Assembly: GCA_026387595.1 (NCBI GenBank)
Contig: JAPLLL010000053.1
Location: forward strand, 1-14,822
Direction: 5' to 3'
Length of the DNA: 14,822 bases
Origin: Candidatus Omnitrophota bacterium
GTDB taxonomy: Bacteria; Omnitrophota; Gorgyraeia; JABMQH01
The translations under genes were made by a program, and so were the position numbers. The notes under the pieces were generated by a model. It did no database searches. It saw only the letters and a program-made list of their open reading frames with translations, and was not told where the DNA came from. Shown here in pieces: positions 6,414-13,338 of this stretch. How positions within the stretch are numbered: the first letter of the stretch is position 1; each line of letters opens with the position of its first letter.

Positions 6414-7285
6414 AAATATTGATTATAGGCGCATCGGGGCTTTTGGGAAAAGAGCTGATGAAAGATTTTTCCAATGGTAACGAGGTGTGCGGCACATATA
6501 GTACGCGCGCCGCGGAGGGTCTTATCCATCTTGACATGTCGCAAAAGGCAGAGATAAAGGACGTATTCGGCCGTATTAAGCCCGAAGCGGTTATAATACC
6601 CGGTTCGATCACAGCGGTTGATTTTTCCGAACAGAATCAGGACCTGGCCTGGCGTGTCAATGTCGAAGGCATAAAAAATGTTGCCGTGCTGTCAAAAAAA
6701 GCCGGCGCATTTGTTTTATATTATTCGACGGACTATATATTTGACGGAAAGGCCGGACCGTATTCTGAAACCGACAAGCCAAACCCGATAAACTTTTACG
6801 GCAGGACCAAGTTAGAAGCGGAACGGGTAATACAAAAAGAGCTCAAAGGCTCATTCCTCATAATCAGGCCGTGCAGCATATATGGTTATGAAAAAAACGG
6901 CAATAATTTTGCGATGCAGGTGTTAACGTCCCTTAAAGCCGATAAAAATTTTACGTCATTCCGCGACCAATACGGTACGCCGACCTATTCGGAAGACCTT
7001 TCAGAAATTTCCCTAAAATTATTTTCAAATAAAAAGGAAGGAATTTTTAATGTAGCTGGCCCTGATTTTATAAACAGGGTCCAATTTTCAAAAGATATAG
7101 CAGATGTATTCGGCCTCGATGCCGGCCTTATCAAGGAAATAGGATCAACCAAAGGCCGGCAGCTTGCAAAAAGGCCGCTTAGGGGCGGGTTTAAAATAGA
7201 CAAATTAAAGCGCGAGCTCGGGTTCAGCACCCTTCCACTTAAAGAAGGTCTTATTAAAATGAAAGAAGAATCGAAGAAAGGATAA
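6410..7285 (+). CDS. RmlD-like dTDP-4-dehydrorhamnose reductase (extended SDR)
   Basis: A 291-aa NAD(P)-dependent reductase of the RmlD_sub_bind family, near the usual 280-300 aa. The N-terminal nucleotide-binding motif is G7-A-S-G10-L-L-G13. STDYIFDGKAGPYSE near residues 105-120 is the diagnostic RmlD segment, and the catalytic pair is Y130-x3-K134 (FYGRTKLEAE). RmlD reduces dTDP-4-keto-L-rhamnose to dTDP-L-rhamnose. No rmlA, rmlB or rmlC is in the window, so a related reductase of another nucleotide or methionine-adenosyltransferase MAT2B-like type is possible, and I withhold the symbol. It overlaps the CgeB-like gene by 4 bp, with AAGGGGCAAGG as ribosome site, and is followed by the GT2 gene after 3 bp. 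It probably supplies a deoxysugar for the glycan made here. Confidence 0.82.
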   Translation: MKILIIGASGLLGKELMKDFSNGNEVCGTYSTRAAEGLIHLDMSQKAEIKDVFGRIKPEAVIIPGSITAVDFSEQNQDLAWRVNVEGIKNVAVLSKKAGAFVLYYSTDYIFDGKAGPYSETDKPNPINFYGRTKLEAERVIQKELKGSFLIIRPCSIYGYEKNGNNFAMQVLTSLKADKNFTSFRDQYGTPTYSEDLSEISLKLFSNKKEGIFNVAGPDFINRVQFSKDIADVFGLDAGLIKEIGSTKGRQLAKRPLRGGFKIDKLKRELGFSTLPLKEGLIKMKEESKKG

Positions 7286-7288
7286 TAA

Positions 7289-8137
7289 ATGGGCGCAAAA
7301 GTTCCTTTATCAGTTGTTGTTATAACAAAGAACGAGGAAAAAAATATTGCCGACTGCCTCGGCAGCGTGCAGTGGGCGGATGAGGCGATCGTTGTGGATG
7401 ATTTCAGCCAGGACAGGACAGTCGAGATCGCTAAAAGATTTACGGATAAAATATTCGAGCGCAGGATGGATGTTGAAGGTATTCACAGGAACTGGGCTTA
7501 TCAAAAGGCAAGGAATGAATGGGTATTGAGCCTTGACGCGGACGAAAGCGTAACGCCCGAACTTGGCGAAGAGATAAAGAAGCTGCTTGAGACAGGCACG
7601 CCTTTCAGCGGATTCGCGATACCGCTCAGAAATTATATCGGGGGTCATTGGGTGCGGTACGGTGGCTGGTATCCTGCGGGGAAATTGCGCCTTTTTAAGC
7701 GGGATAAATTCAAATATGAGGAAGTCGGAGTGCACCCGCGCGCGCACCTGGACGGCAAGTGGAGTTGCCTAAAATCGGATATAATCCATAAGGGGTATCC
7801 GGATTTCGGCCATTTTCTCCAGAGCCTGAACTGGCAGACGCAGCAGGAGGGCAAAAAGTGGGTTGACGATAAAAGAAACATGAGTTTCGGCTTTGCCTGC
7901 CAAAAGGCCATAGGCCGTTTCTTCAAGACGTTTGTCCTTAAAAAAGGATATAAAGACGGGTTTGTCGGGTTTATGGTCGCGATTTTTGCGGGATTATACC
8001 AGATAATGAGTTATGCCAGATATTGGGAGCTAAAAAAGTCCCTCGGTGCCAAACAACAAGTAGAATTAGGGAAAAATTGTCTCTCGCTTCAGAGTAGCAA
8101 AACTAGGGAAGCTCGGGATGATTTTCAGATTAAGTAA
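7289..8137 (+). CDS. WaaE/KdtX-like family 2 glycosyltransferase
   Basis: A 282-aa GT-A enzyme. The N-terminus has TKNEE at 13-17, VDDFSQD around D37-D42 and the metal-binding DADE at 83-86, in the order of GT2 enzymes. The C-terminal part (PLRNYIGGHWVRYGGWYP, LRLFKRDK, VGVHPRAH, IIHKGYPD) matches the WaaE/KdtX subgroup, which adds beta-1,4-glucose to inner-core heptose in enterobacterial LPS. This fits the heptosyltransferase-like gene upstream, though donor specificity is not proven. An AAGGA precedes the ATG. Family members usually end soon after the YARYWELKKSLG stretch; here about 27 further residues (from AKQQVELGKNC) look unrelated. They are encoded between two copies of a 12-bp direct repeat, so the tail may be acquired. 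Confidence 0.88.
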   Translation: MGAKVPLSVVVITKNEEKNIADCLGSVQWADEAIVVDDFSQDRTVEIAKRFTDKIFERRMDVEGIHRNWAYQKARNEWVLSLDADESVTPELGEEIKKLLETGTPFSGFAIPLRNYIGGHWVRYGGWYPAGKLRLFKRDKFKYEEVGVHPRAHLDGKWSCLKSDIIHKGYPDFGHFLQSLNWQTQQEGKKWVDDKRNMSFGFACQKAIGRFFKTFVLKKGYKDGFVGFMVAIFAGLYQIMSYARYWELKKSLGAKQQVELGKNCLSLQSSKTREARDDFQIK

Positions 8138-8149
8138 AATTAGGGAAAA
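8064..8149 (+). repeat. Short direct repeat AATTAGGGAAAA flanking the GT2 3' end
   Basis: AATTAGGGAAAA occurs at 8064-8075 and again at 8138-8149, with a degenerate third copy (ACTAGGGAA, 8102-8110) between them. The copies lie 74 bp apart and straddle the stop codon of the WaaE-like gene (8135-8137). The interval encodes the atypical C-terminal tail of that protein. This could be slippage or a small insertion; with 12 bp it may also be chance. Confidence 0.35.
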
Positions 8150-8160
8150 TCGGAGGCAAG

Positions 8161-8856
8161 ATGAAACAACTTTCACTGTCGGTGGTAATGCCGGTTTATA
8201 ATGAAAAAGATACCATACAGGAAGTCGTTGCAAAGGTGCTGAGCGTAGATATTGTAAAAGAGCTTATAATAGTGGACGACGGCTCTACTGACGGTACAAG
8301 AGATATTCTAAAGCCGCTTGGCTCGAATCCGAAAATAAAGGTTATCCTGCACGAGAGAAATAAGGGAAAGGGCGGCGCGCTAAGCACCGGTTTTAAGGTT
8401 GTGACAGGCGATGTAGTTGTTATCCAGGATGCGGACCTGGAATACGAACCGGAGGAATTTAAAGAACTCATAGCGCCGATACAGAAGGGCAAGGCAGATG
8501 TTGTTTACGGTTCCCGGCTCACTTTTGCGAAACCCCAGCGCGCGTATATGTTCTGGCACAGGTTCGGGAACAACTTCATAACTTTATGCGCAAATATTTT
8601 ATACAATACCACCCTTACGGATATAGAAACCTGCTATAAGATGTTCAGCGCGGCGCTGCTTAAAGATCTGACAATTAATTCCGCAGGCTTTGAGGTAGAG
8701 CCGGAATTGACCGCAAAATTGCTGAAAAGGAAACTGAGGATCTATGAAATGCCCATTTCCTATTACGGCCGGACATATGACGAAGGCAAAAAGATACACT
8801 GGTGGCACGGTTTTGGCGCTGTCTGGACGCTGCTACGATATAGATTTACAAATTAA
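8161..8856 (+). CDS. DPM1-like family 2 glycosyltransferase
   Basis: A 231-aa GT-A enzyme in the polyprenyl-phosphate sugar transferase group (DPM_DPG-synthase-like). The motifs in order are MPVYNE (10-15), IIVDDGSTDGT (36-46), ERNKGKGGALSTGF (65-78), QDADLEYEP with the metal-binding D90-x-D92, and YGSRL. TDIETCYKMF follows, a signature of soluble dolichyl/undecaprenyl-phosphate mannose or glucose synthases. There are no C-terminal transmembrane helices, so it acts as a cytosolic or peripheral enzyme. The likely product is an undecaprenyl-phosphate sugar used by a membrane transferase, but several cluster-associated homologues transfer to other acceptors. GGAGG at 8152-8156 is well placed before the ATG. 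Its TAA is directly abutted by a hairpin repeat at 8856-8907. Confidence 0.88.
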   Translation: MKQLSLSVVMPVYNEKDTIQEVVAKVLSVDIVKELIIVDDGSTDGTRDILKPLGSNPKIKVILHERNKGKGGALSTGFKVVTGDVVVIQDADLEYEPEEFKELIAPIQKGKADVVYGSRLTFAKPQRAYMFWHRFGNNFITLCANILYNTTLTDIETCYKMFSAALLKDLTINSAGFEVEPELTAKLLKRKLRIYEMPISYYGRTYDEGKKIHWWHGFGAVWTLLRYRFTN

Positions 8857-8907
8857 AGGTGACTGACACTACACGATAGACCGATACTTGAGAGTGTCTG
8901 TCACCTT
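8856..8907. repeat. REP-like palindromic element between the DPM1-like and GmhB-like genes
   Basis: The left arm AAGGTGACTGACACT (8856-8870) and right arm AGTGTCTGTCACCTT (8893-8907) are inverted repeats over 15 positions with one central mismatch (T:T), with a 22-bp spacer. It belongs to the same family as the element at 2024-2076. The left arm begins in the stop codon of the upstream gene, and the right arm ends about 5 bp before the ribosome site of the next gene. A transcript could fold it into a strong stem, so it may attenuate or process the mRNA between the two genes. There is no U-tract, so it is not called a terminator. Confidence 0.8.
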
Positions 8908-8920
8908 ACACGAGGCAATG

Positions 8921-9502
8921 ATGAAATTCATATTTTTGGACCGGGACGGCGTTATAAATAAAGATCCGGGAGGTAGTTTGTATGTTACCTCATGGGAGGA
9001 CTTTCATTTTTTGCCGGGTTCGCTGGAAGCGCTAAAAAGCCTTAAGAAAAAAGGCTACCTTGTTGCGGTGGTCTCAAACCAGGCCGGGGTCGGCAAGGGC
9101 ATCTATACAAGAGAAATACTTTCAAAAATAACGGAGAACATGATCAGGGCCGTTGAAGCGGCAGGCGGAGAACTTTATTCGGTCCAGTACTGCACGCACA
9201 CAAGCGAAGACAACTGCGATTGCAGAAAACCAAAAGCCGGTTTATTCAAGACGGCCGCAAAGGGGCTTAATATAGATTTCAGCAAAATCTATTTTATAGG
9301 AGATACTAAACGGGATATAGAGGCAGGCAGGGCCATAGGCTGTAAAACCATCCTTGTCTTAAGCGGAAAGATAAAAAGTGGGCAAGAAGTTGAAGGTTGG
9401 GAGATCAAACCGGATATCATTAAGAGAGACTTATTTGAGGCAGTAGAAGAAATTCACAGTCGGGATAGTTTGCCGGGAGGCCGCAGCAAACTGTCCCCGT
9501 AG
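8921..9502 (+). CDS. gmhB: HAD-IIIA phosphatase, GmhB-like (heptose 1,7-bisphosphate 7-phosphatase)
   Basis: A 193-aa HAD-superfamily phosphatase. I start it at the ATG at 8921 because GAGG at 8912-8915 is 5 bp upstream and FIFLDRDGVINKD then sits at the N-terminus as in GmhB. Nucleophile D7 and acid/base D9 are present. Motif II is VVSNQAGVGKG, and the acidic motif IV is FIGDTKRDIEAG. The Zn-binding loop characteristic of GmhB and HisB-N is intact (C91, H93, C99, C101, then RKP). GmhB removes the 7-phosphate from D-glycero-D-manno-heptose 1,7-bisphosphate on the way to ADP- or GDP-heptose, which fits the GT9 genes upstream. Hairpin repeats lie at both ends. The last dozen residues (from about SRDSLPGGRSKLSP) are encoded by the 3' repeat and are atypical for the family. 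Confidence 0.85.
   Translation: MKFIFLDRDGVINKDPGGSLYVTSWEDFHFLPGSLEALKSLKKKGYLVAVVSNQAGVGKGIYTREILSKITENMIRAVEAAGGELYSVQYCTHTSEDNCDCRKPKAGLFKTAAKGLNIDFSKIYFIGDTKRDIEAGRAIGCKTILVLSGKIKSGQEVEGWEIKPDIIKRDLFEAVEEIHSRDSLPGGRSKLSP
9462..9497. repeat. Palindromic repeat forming the 3' end of the GmhB-like gene
   Basis: GGGATAGTTTGC (9462-9473) and GCAAACTGTCCC (9486-9497) are inverted repeats over 12 bp; the only mismatch becomes a U-G wobble in RNA. The loop is 12 nt and GC-rich. The core GGGACAGTTTGC differs from the GGTGTC type at 2024 and 8856, so it is a second family. It supplies the last codons of the phosphatase gene, whose TAG follows at 9500-9502. No T-tract follows, so it is not a classical intrinsic terminator, though it could protect the 3' end of mRNA. 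Confidence 0.65.
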
Positions 9503-9554
9503 GAGTGGTTATAACTACACTGAGTAACGACCGCAACGAATGGTTGCAAGCAAT

Positions 9555-10754
9555 ATGAAAAAAATATTTATAATCTATGCGACAGCAGGCGAGGGCCACA
9601 AAATGGCCGCGGTTGCGATTAAAACCGCGTTTAATGAACTGGCACCCAAAGATACGCAAATAGAATTAATAGACGCGCTCGAGCATACGGACAACTTTTT
9701 TAAGTCATCTTACCCGGCAATTTACCTGTTCATGGTCACGTATATTCCCACCATATGGGGGTTTTTCTATTACTGGCTGGACGCAAAATGGTTTTATCCG
9801 CTTCTGAAACTTGTGCGCCGCATTGTTAACACTGTCCACGGCCGGACCCTTGAGAAATTTCTTACGGAATCGCAACCGGATGTGATCGTGGCCACGCATT
9901 TTCTGGCAAGCGAAGTGGCAGCGGAGCTTAAACGCAAAAACAAAATAAGATCAAAACTGATAACCTGCGTGACCGATTTCAGGATGCATTCTTTCTGGTT
10001 CGCCGAGAACACGGACTGTTTTTACGTAGGGTTCGAAGAAACCAAGATTGACCTGACCAAGAAATGGCGTTTTACGCCGGACAGGATACGGATTTTCGGG
10101 ATGCCCATAAGCCCCAAATTCGAACTCGTAAAAAACAGGGAAGCGATCCAGGACTCACTCGGCCTTGCTAAAGGCCTGTTTACCGTTTTTGTCACAAGCG
10201 GCGGGTTCGGCGTAGGACCGATACTTGCGCTTGTCAAGTCCCTGATCAGGATGAATATGCCTATACAAATCCTGGTCGTCTGCGGCCACAACGAAAAATT
10301 GCGAGACCAAATCAATAAGCTTACAGCTTATCCCGCATCAGCGGGATCCCGTTATCGGGATAACCTACAGCTTACGGCTACAGTCAAAACCTTCGGCTTT
10401 ATCGACTACATGGATGAGCTGATGTCTGTATCGGATGTGATCGTGACAAAAACAGGCGGCCTTATATGCTCGGAGGCCATTGCAAAGGGGCTGCCTCTTA
10501 TCATAACCGCCCCTATCCCCGGCCAGGAAACCCGCAACGCCAAGTTGCTTCTTAAGCATAAGGCCGCGCTGAAATTGAAAAGGCCGCGCCAGATAAAAAA
10601 AATAATTCAAAACATATATTCAAACCAAAAAGAAACCAGCCTGTTGTTTGAAATGCGCGAAAATATCAAAAGTATCAGGGTGCAAAATTCAGCGCTTAAT
10701 ATTGCAAGGGCTGTTACGGAGGCTGCGAATGGACGGGTTTGCCAAGGCAATTAA
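9555..10754 (+). CDS. MGDG synthase/UgtP-like processive glycolipid glycosyltransferase
   Basis: A GT28-type GT-B enzyme of about 400 aa. The N-terminal MGDG_synth domain has FIIYATAGEGHKMAA (H15 in GEGH) and ATHFLASEVAAEL. The MurG-like C-terminal domain has VTSGGFGVG (from residue 214), VVCGHNEKL, then GFIDYMDELMSVSDVIVTK and TGGLICSEAIAKGLP. IITAPIPGQE follows. Relatives move galactose or glucose from UDP-sugars onto diacylglycerol at the inner membrane face, so this may make a glycoglycerolipid. The ATG at 9555 gives the family-like MKKIFIIY start; an ATG at 9540 is also possible, and neither has a clear ribosome site. About 15 extra residues between NEKLRDQINKL and TVKTFGF (YPASAGSRYRDNLQ) are encoded by a palindromic insert. 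Its 3' end overlaps the uracil-DNA glycosylase gene by 26 bp. Confidence 0.88.
   Translation: MKKIFIIYATAGEGHKMAAVAIKTAFNELAPKDTQIELIDALEHTDNFFKSSYPAIYLFMVTYIPTIWGFFYYWLDAKWFYPLLKLVRRIVNTVHGRTLEKFLTESQPDVIVATHFLASEVAAELKRKNKIRSKLITCVTDFRMHSFWFAENTDCFYVGFEETKIDLTKKWRFTPDRIRIFGMPISPKFELVKNREAIQDSLGLAKGLFTVFVTSGGFGVGPILALVKSLIRMNMPIQILVVCGHNEKLRDQINKLTAYPASAGSRYRDNLQLTATVKTFGFIDYMDELMSVSDVIVTKTGGLICSEAIAKGLPLIITAPIPGQETRNAKLLLKHKAALKLKRPRQIKKIIQNIYSNQKETSLLFEMRENIKSIRVQNSALNIARAVTEAANGRVCQGN
10322..10374. repeat. Compound palindromic insert inside the MGDG-synthase-like gene
   Basis: Two hairpins share an arm: ATCCCGC-ATCA-GCGGGAT (10330-10347) and ATCCCG-TTAT-CGGGAT (10346-10361). The outer arms TTATCCCG (10328-10335) and CGGGATAA (10356-10363) can also pair. 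A 9-bp direct repeat, TACAGCTTA, flanks the structure at 10322-10330 and 10366-10374, 44 bp apart, as a target duplication would. The insert encodes AYPASAGSRYRDNLQL in a loop of the C-terminal domain and leaves the frame open. It is unrelated to the GGTGTC and GGGACAG repeats. Confidence 0.65.
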
Positions 10755-11400
10755 TTCCGCAAAGGCGTATCTTGAAACAGATAAAATGGCAGGCGTTGAA
10801 GCGCTGTTCCGCGAGTCGGCCAAAAGCGAAACCGGTCAGACAAAGGACGTGCGCCTGGAAGCGCTTAAAAAATCCGCTGAAGCCTGCAAGGGGTGTCAGC
10901 TTAATAAGAGAAGGACAAATCTTGTTTTTGGCGTAGGAACTCCGTCCGCAAAACTTATGTTCATAGGGGAGGCGCCCGGAGAGGACGAGGATTTAAAGGG
11001 CGAACCGTTCGTAGGCAGGGCAGGCCAGCTTCTCACTAAAATGATCGAGGCTATGGGGCTGAGGCGCGAAGATGTGTATATCGCTAATATATTAAAATGC
11101 CGGCCTCCCAACAACAGGCCGCCGCAGCCGGATGAGATATCGGCCTGTTGCGCCTTTATAGCCGAACAGGTGAAAATAATAAATCCGAAGGTTGTATGCG
11201 CCCTTGGTAAATTCGCGGCCCAGTTCTTGCTGAAGACCGATGAGCCGATATCAGCGCTTCGCGGAAAATTCCGGGGGATCGATTTAGCCGACGGGGTAAA
11301 GGTGATGCCCACTTTCCATCCCGCTTATATGCTGCGCAATCCGTCCAGCAAACGCCTGGTCTGGGAAGATTTAAAGAAGATAAAAAATGAGATCGACTGA
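10729..11400 (+). CDS. Family 4 uracil-DNA glycosylase (iron-sulfur)
   Basis: A 223-aa type 4 (UDGa) glycosylase that removes uracil from DNA to begin base-excision repair. The ATG at 10729 is chosen because GGAGG at 10718-10722 is 6 bp upstream; a longer frame from 10648 lies inside the upstream gene and adds nothing family-like. The four [4Fe-4S] ligands are C53, C56 (ACKGCQL), C124 (ILKCRPPNNR) and C140, with the 16-residue spacing typical of UDGa. Catalytic motif I is GEAPGEDED at 80-88, PFVGRAGQLL binds DNA or base, and the second active-site motif is MPTFHPAYMLRN. About 45 N-terminal residues precede the core, a common extension in bacterial members. It overlaps the upstream gene by 26 bp and ends 2 bp before priA. 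Confidence 0.93.
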   Translation: MDGFAKAINSAKAYLETDKMAGVEALFRESAKSETGQTKDVRLEALKKSAEACKGCQLNKRRTNLVFGVGTPSAKLMFIGEAPGEDEDLKGEPFVGRAGQLLTKMIEAMGLRREDVYIANILKCRPPNNRPPQPDEISACCAFIAEQVKIINPKVVCALGKFAAQFLLKTDEPISALRGKFRGIDLADGVKVMPTFHPAYMLRNPSSKRLVWEDLKKIKNEID

Positions 11401-11402
11401 AA

Positions 11403-13217
11403 ATGTTCGCTGAGATCGCCGTAGGCCTTCCCATAGACAAGACATTCCATTATTCCATTCCCGCGCGGCTGGAAACACAGGCTACTGTAGGCAAGCGTGT
11501 GTGGGTGCCGTTCGGACCAAAGCGGGTCGTTGGATATATCGTAGGATTTGCCCAGGTTTCCGATATTACAGGCATTAAAGATATAGAAGGGGTAATAGAC
11601 GACGAACCGGTCCTGGGCGAGGAAATGCTTGCGCTGACACGCTGGATATCCGGATATTATTTCTGCTCCTGGGGTGAGGCTATTGAAAACGCCTTACCCG
11701 CAGGGATCCGCAAGGGAAGAACAGAGATGTTACAGCGCAAGGGCCGCGAGGAAAAAATATACGAACCGAGTTTCGATCTAAAACTGGTCAGCCAGCAAAA
11801 AGACGCGTTGCAGCCGATCTTAGAAGCTCTTGAGAAATCGTTGCATGAAACATTCCTTTTATTCGGCATAACCGCAAGCGGAAAGACCGAGGTATATCTG
11901 CAGGCGATAAGCTTCGCGCTTAAACAGGGCAAATCCAGCATTGTGCTTGTGCCCGAAATATCGCTTACGCCCCAGGCTACAGAAAGATTTAAATCGCGTT
12001 TCGGGGACCAGGTCTCTGTCATACACTCACGGTTGTCCGAAGGCATGCGTTTCCGGGAATGGCAAAGGGCAAAAGAGGGCAGCGCGCGCGTGGTGATAGG
12101 GCCGCGTTCCGCGCTTTTCGCGCCCGTAAAAAATCCCGGGCTTTTTATACTCGACGAAGAGCATGAAACCTCCTACAAGCAGGAGGATTCGCCCCGCTAC
12201 CACGCAAGGGACGTTGCAATAAAACGGGCCGGGCTTAACAATGCCCCTGTCATATTGGGCAGCGCAACGCCGTCCATGGAGTCTTATTACAACGCTGTCC
12301 AGGGCAATTACAAACTTATACGGCTCACCGAAAGGATACTTAAGAGACAGCTGCCCAAGGTCAGGATAGTTGACATGAAAAGAGAGATATCCAGGCGGAA
12401 AAAAGTCGTGGCGTTTTCGCTCCTCCTGCAGGAGGAGATAAATAAGGCGATTACCAAAAAAAAGCAGGTCATATTATTTCTTAACAGGAGGGGCTTTTCC
12501 ACGCACCTTGACTGCAAAAGATGCGGGTTTGTAATGAAATGCAAAAAGTGCGAATCTGTCCTCGTATACCATGCCGACCTCGGAAAGCTCACCTGCCATT
12601 ACTGCAATAAAAAAGTCGATGTCCCGAAGATATGCCCGTCATGCGAAAGCGCGTATATGAAATTTTTCGGCCTCGGCACGCAAAAGGTGGAGTCCGAGCT
12701 GCACCGCATTTTTCCGCAGGCCAGGATCGCAAGGATGGATACGGACGCGACATCAAGGCGCGGCTCGCACGAAACCATACTCGATGATTTCAGGGACGGC
12801 AAGACGGATATCCTGATCGGCACGCAGATGATAGCAAAAGGCCTGGATTACCCGCAGGTCACGCTTGTAGGCGTTGTTATGGCGGACACGTCCCTGAATG
12901 TGCCGGATTTCAGGGCGTCAGAGCGCACATTTGACCTTTTAACCCAGGTTGCAGGAAGGGCAGGAAGGGGTGATGAGCCCTCTGGGGTAATTGTCCAGAC
13001 TTACGCGCCTAAACACTACGCGATCCTATCCGCAAGCATGCACGATTATGAAGGTTTTTATGGCAGGGAAATAAAAACGCGGCGGCTTCTCGGGTTCCCG
13101 CCGTATTACAGGCTGACAAAATTTACCTTCAGGGCGGCGAAATCGGATAAGGCAAGACAGGCGGCCGAAGACCTTGCGAAACGGCTGAGGTCTGTGAACG
13201 GCATAAAGGTCGTATAG
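11403..13217 (+). CDS. priA: Primosomal protein N' (PriA helicase), C-terminus cut by a frameshifting deletion
   Basis: A 604-aa superfamily 2 helicase that reloads the replisome at stalled forks. The N-terminal 3'-binding domain starts MFAEIAVGLPIDKTFHYSIP. Walker A is GITASGKTE (K161-T162), Walker B is DEEH at 251-254, and the GSATPSMES motif III is present. The Zn-binding region contains eight cysteines from C371-x2-C374 through CPSCES. GTQMIAKGLDYP and QVAGRAGRG complete the helicase motifs. The protein stops after RLRSVNGIKVV. PriA should continue with a GPAPAPI..lrg.yR segment and about 40 further residues ending in a VDVDP motif. That ending exists just downstream in another frame (13213-13329), so a short segment of roughly 15 codons has been deleted. 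No obvious ribosome site; it starts 2 bp after the previous stop. Confidence 0.92.
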   Translation: MFAEIAVGLPIDKTFHYSIPARLETQATVGKRVWVPFGPKRVVGYIVGFAQVSDITGIKDIEGVIDDEPVLGEEMLALTRWISGYYFCSWGEAIENALPAGIRKGRTEMLQRKGREEKIYEPSFDLKLVSQQKDALQPILEALEKSLHETFLLFGITASGKTEVYLQAISFALKQGKSSIVLVPEISLTPQATERFKSRFGDQVSVIHSRLSEGMRFREWQRAKEGSARVVIGPRSALFAPVKNPGLFILDEEHETSYKQEDSPRYHARDVAIKRAGLNNAPVILGSATPSMESYYNAVQGNYKLIRLTERILKRQLPKVRIVDMKREISRRKKVVAFSLLLQEEINKAITKKKQVILFLNRRGFSTHLDCKRCGFVMKCKKCESVLVYHADLGKLTCHYCNKKVDVPKICPSCESAYMKFFGLGTQKVESELHRIFPQARIARMDTDATSRRGSHETILDDFRDGKTDILIGTQMIAKGLDYPQVTLVGVVMADTSLNVPDFRASERTFDLLTQVAGRAGRGDEPSGVIVQTYAPKHYAILSASMHDYEGFYGREIKTRRLLGFPPYYRLTKFTFRAAKSDKARQAAEDLAKRLRSVNGIKVV

Positions 13218-13329
13218 AGTAATTTCACAGCAGAAAGAGCTGGGTTTACAACTAAGGCCCATTGTTGCAGAATTTAAAAAGGGCAAGGGCGCATTTATGG
13301 TAGTCGACGTTGACCCGATCAGCGCCTGA
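13213..13329 (+). pseudogene. Out-of-frame remainder of the PriA C-terminal domain
   Basis: This frame reads YRVISQQKELGLQLRP, then IVAEFKKGKGAFMVVDVDPISA and TGA. It matches the end of PriA: the YRwq strand, an amphipathic helix, and the terminal VDVDP motif also found in E. coli PriA. It has no start codon of its own and follows the premature priA stop by a few bases in a different frame. The missing piece is the conserved GPAPAPI-type loop. Frame arithmetic requires a loss of 2 modulo 3 bases, for example 44 or 47. The intact last codons suggest the lesion is recent or an assembly artefact. Confidence 0.8.
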
Positions 13330-13338
13330 GGATCAAAA

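Noticed and set aside
9462..9502. Intrinsic transcription terminator after the GmhB-like gene
   Set aside because: The hairpin is present but is followed by CGTAGGAGTGG with no T-tract, and the next gene is on the same strand; a repeat element is the better call.
9503..9554. Operator-like GTTATAAC palindrome upstream of the MGDG-synthase-like gene
   Set aside because: Only 8 bp are perfectly symmetric and no promoter elements are clear around it; too short to support a regulatory site.
10648..10728. Upstream start for uracil-DNA glycosylase at 10648
   Set aside because: The added residues overlap the end of the glycosyltransferase in another frame and resemble nothing in the family; GGAGG points to 10729.
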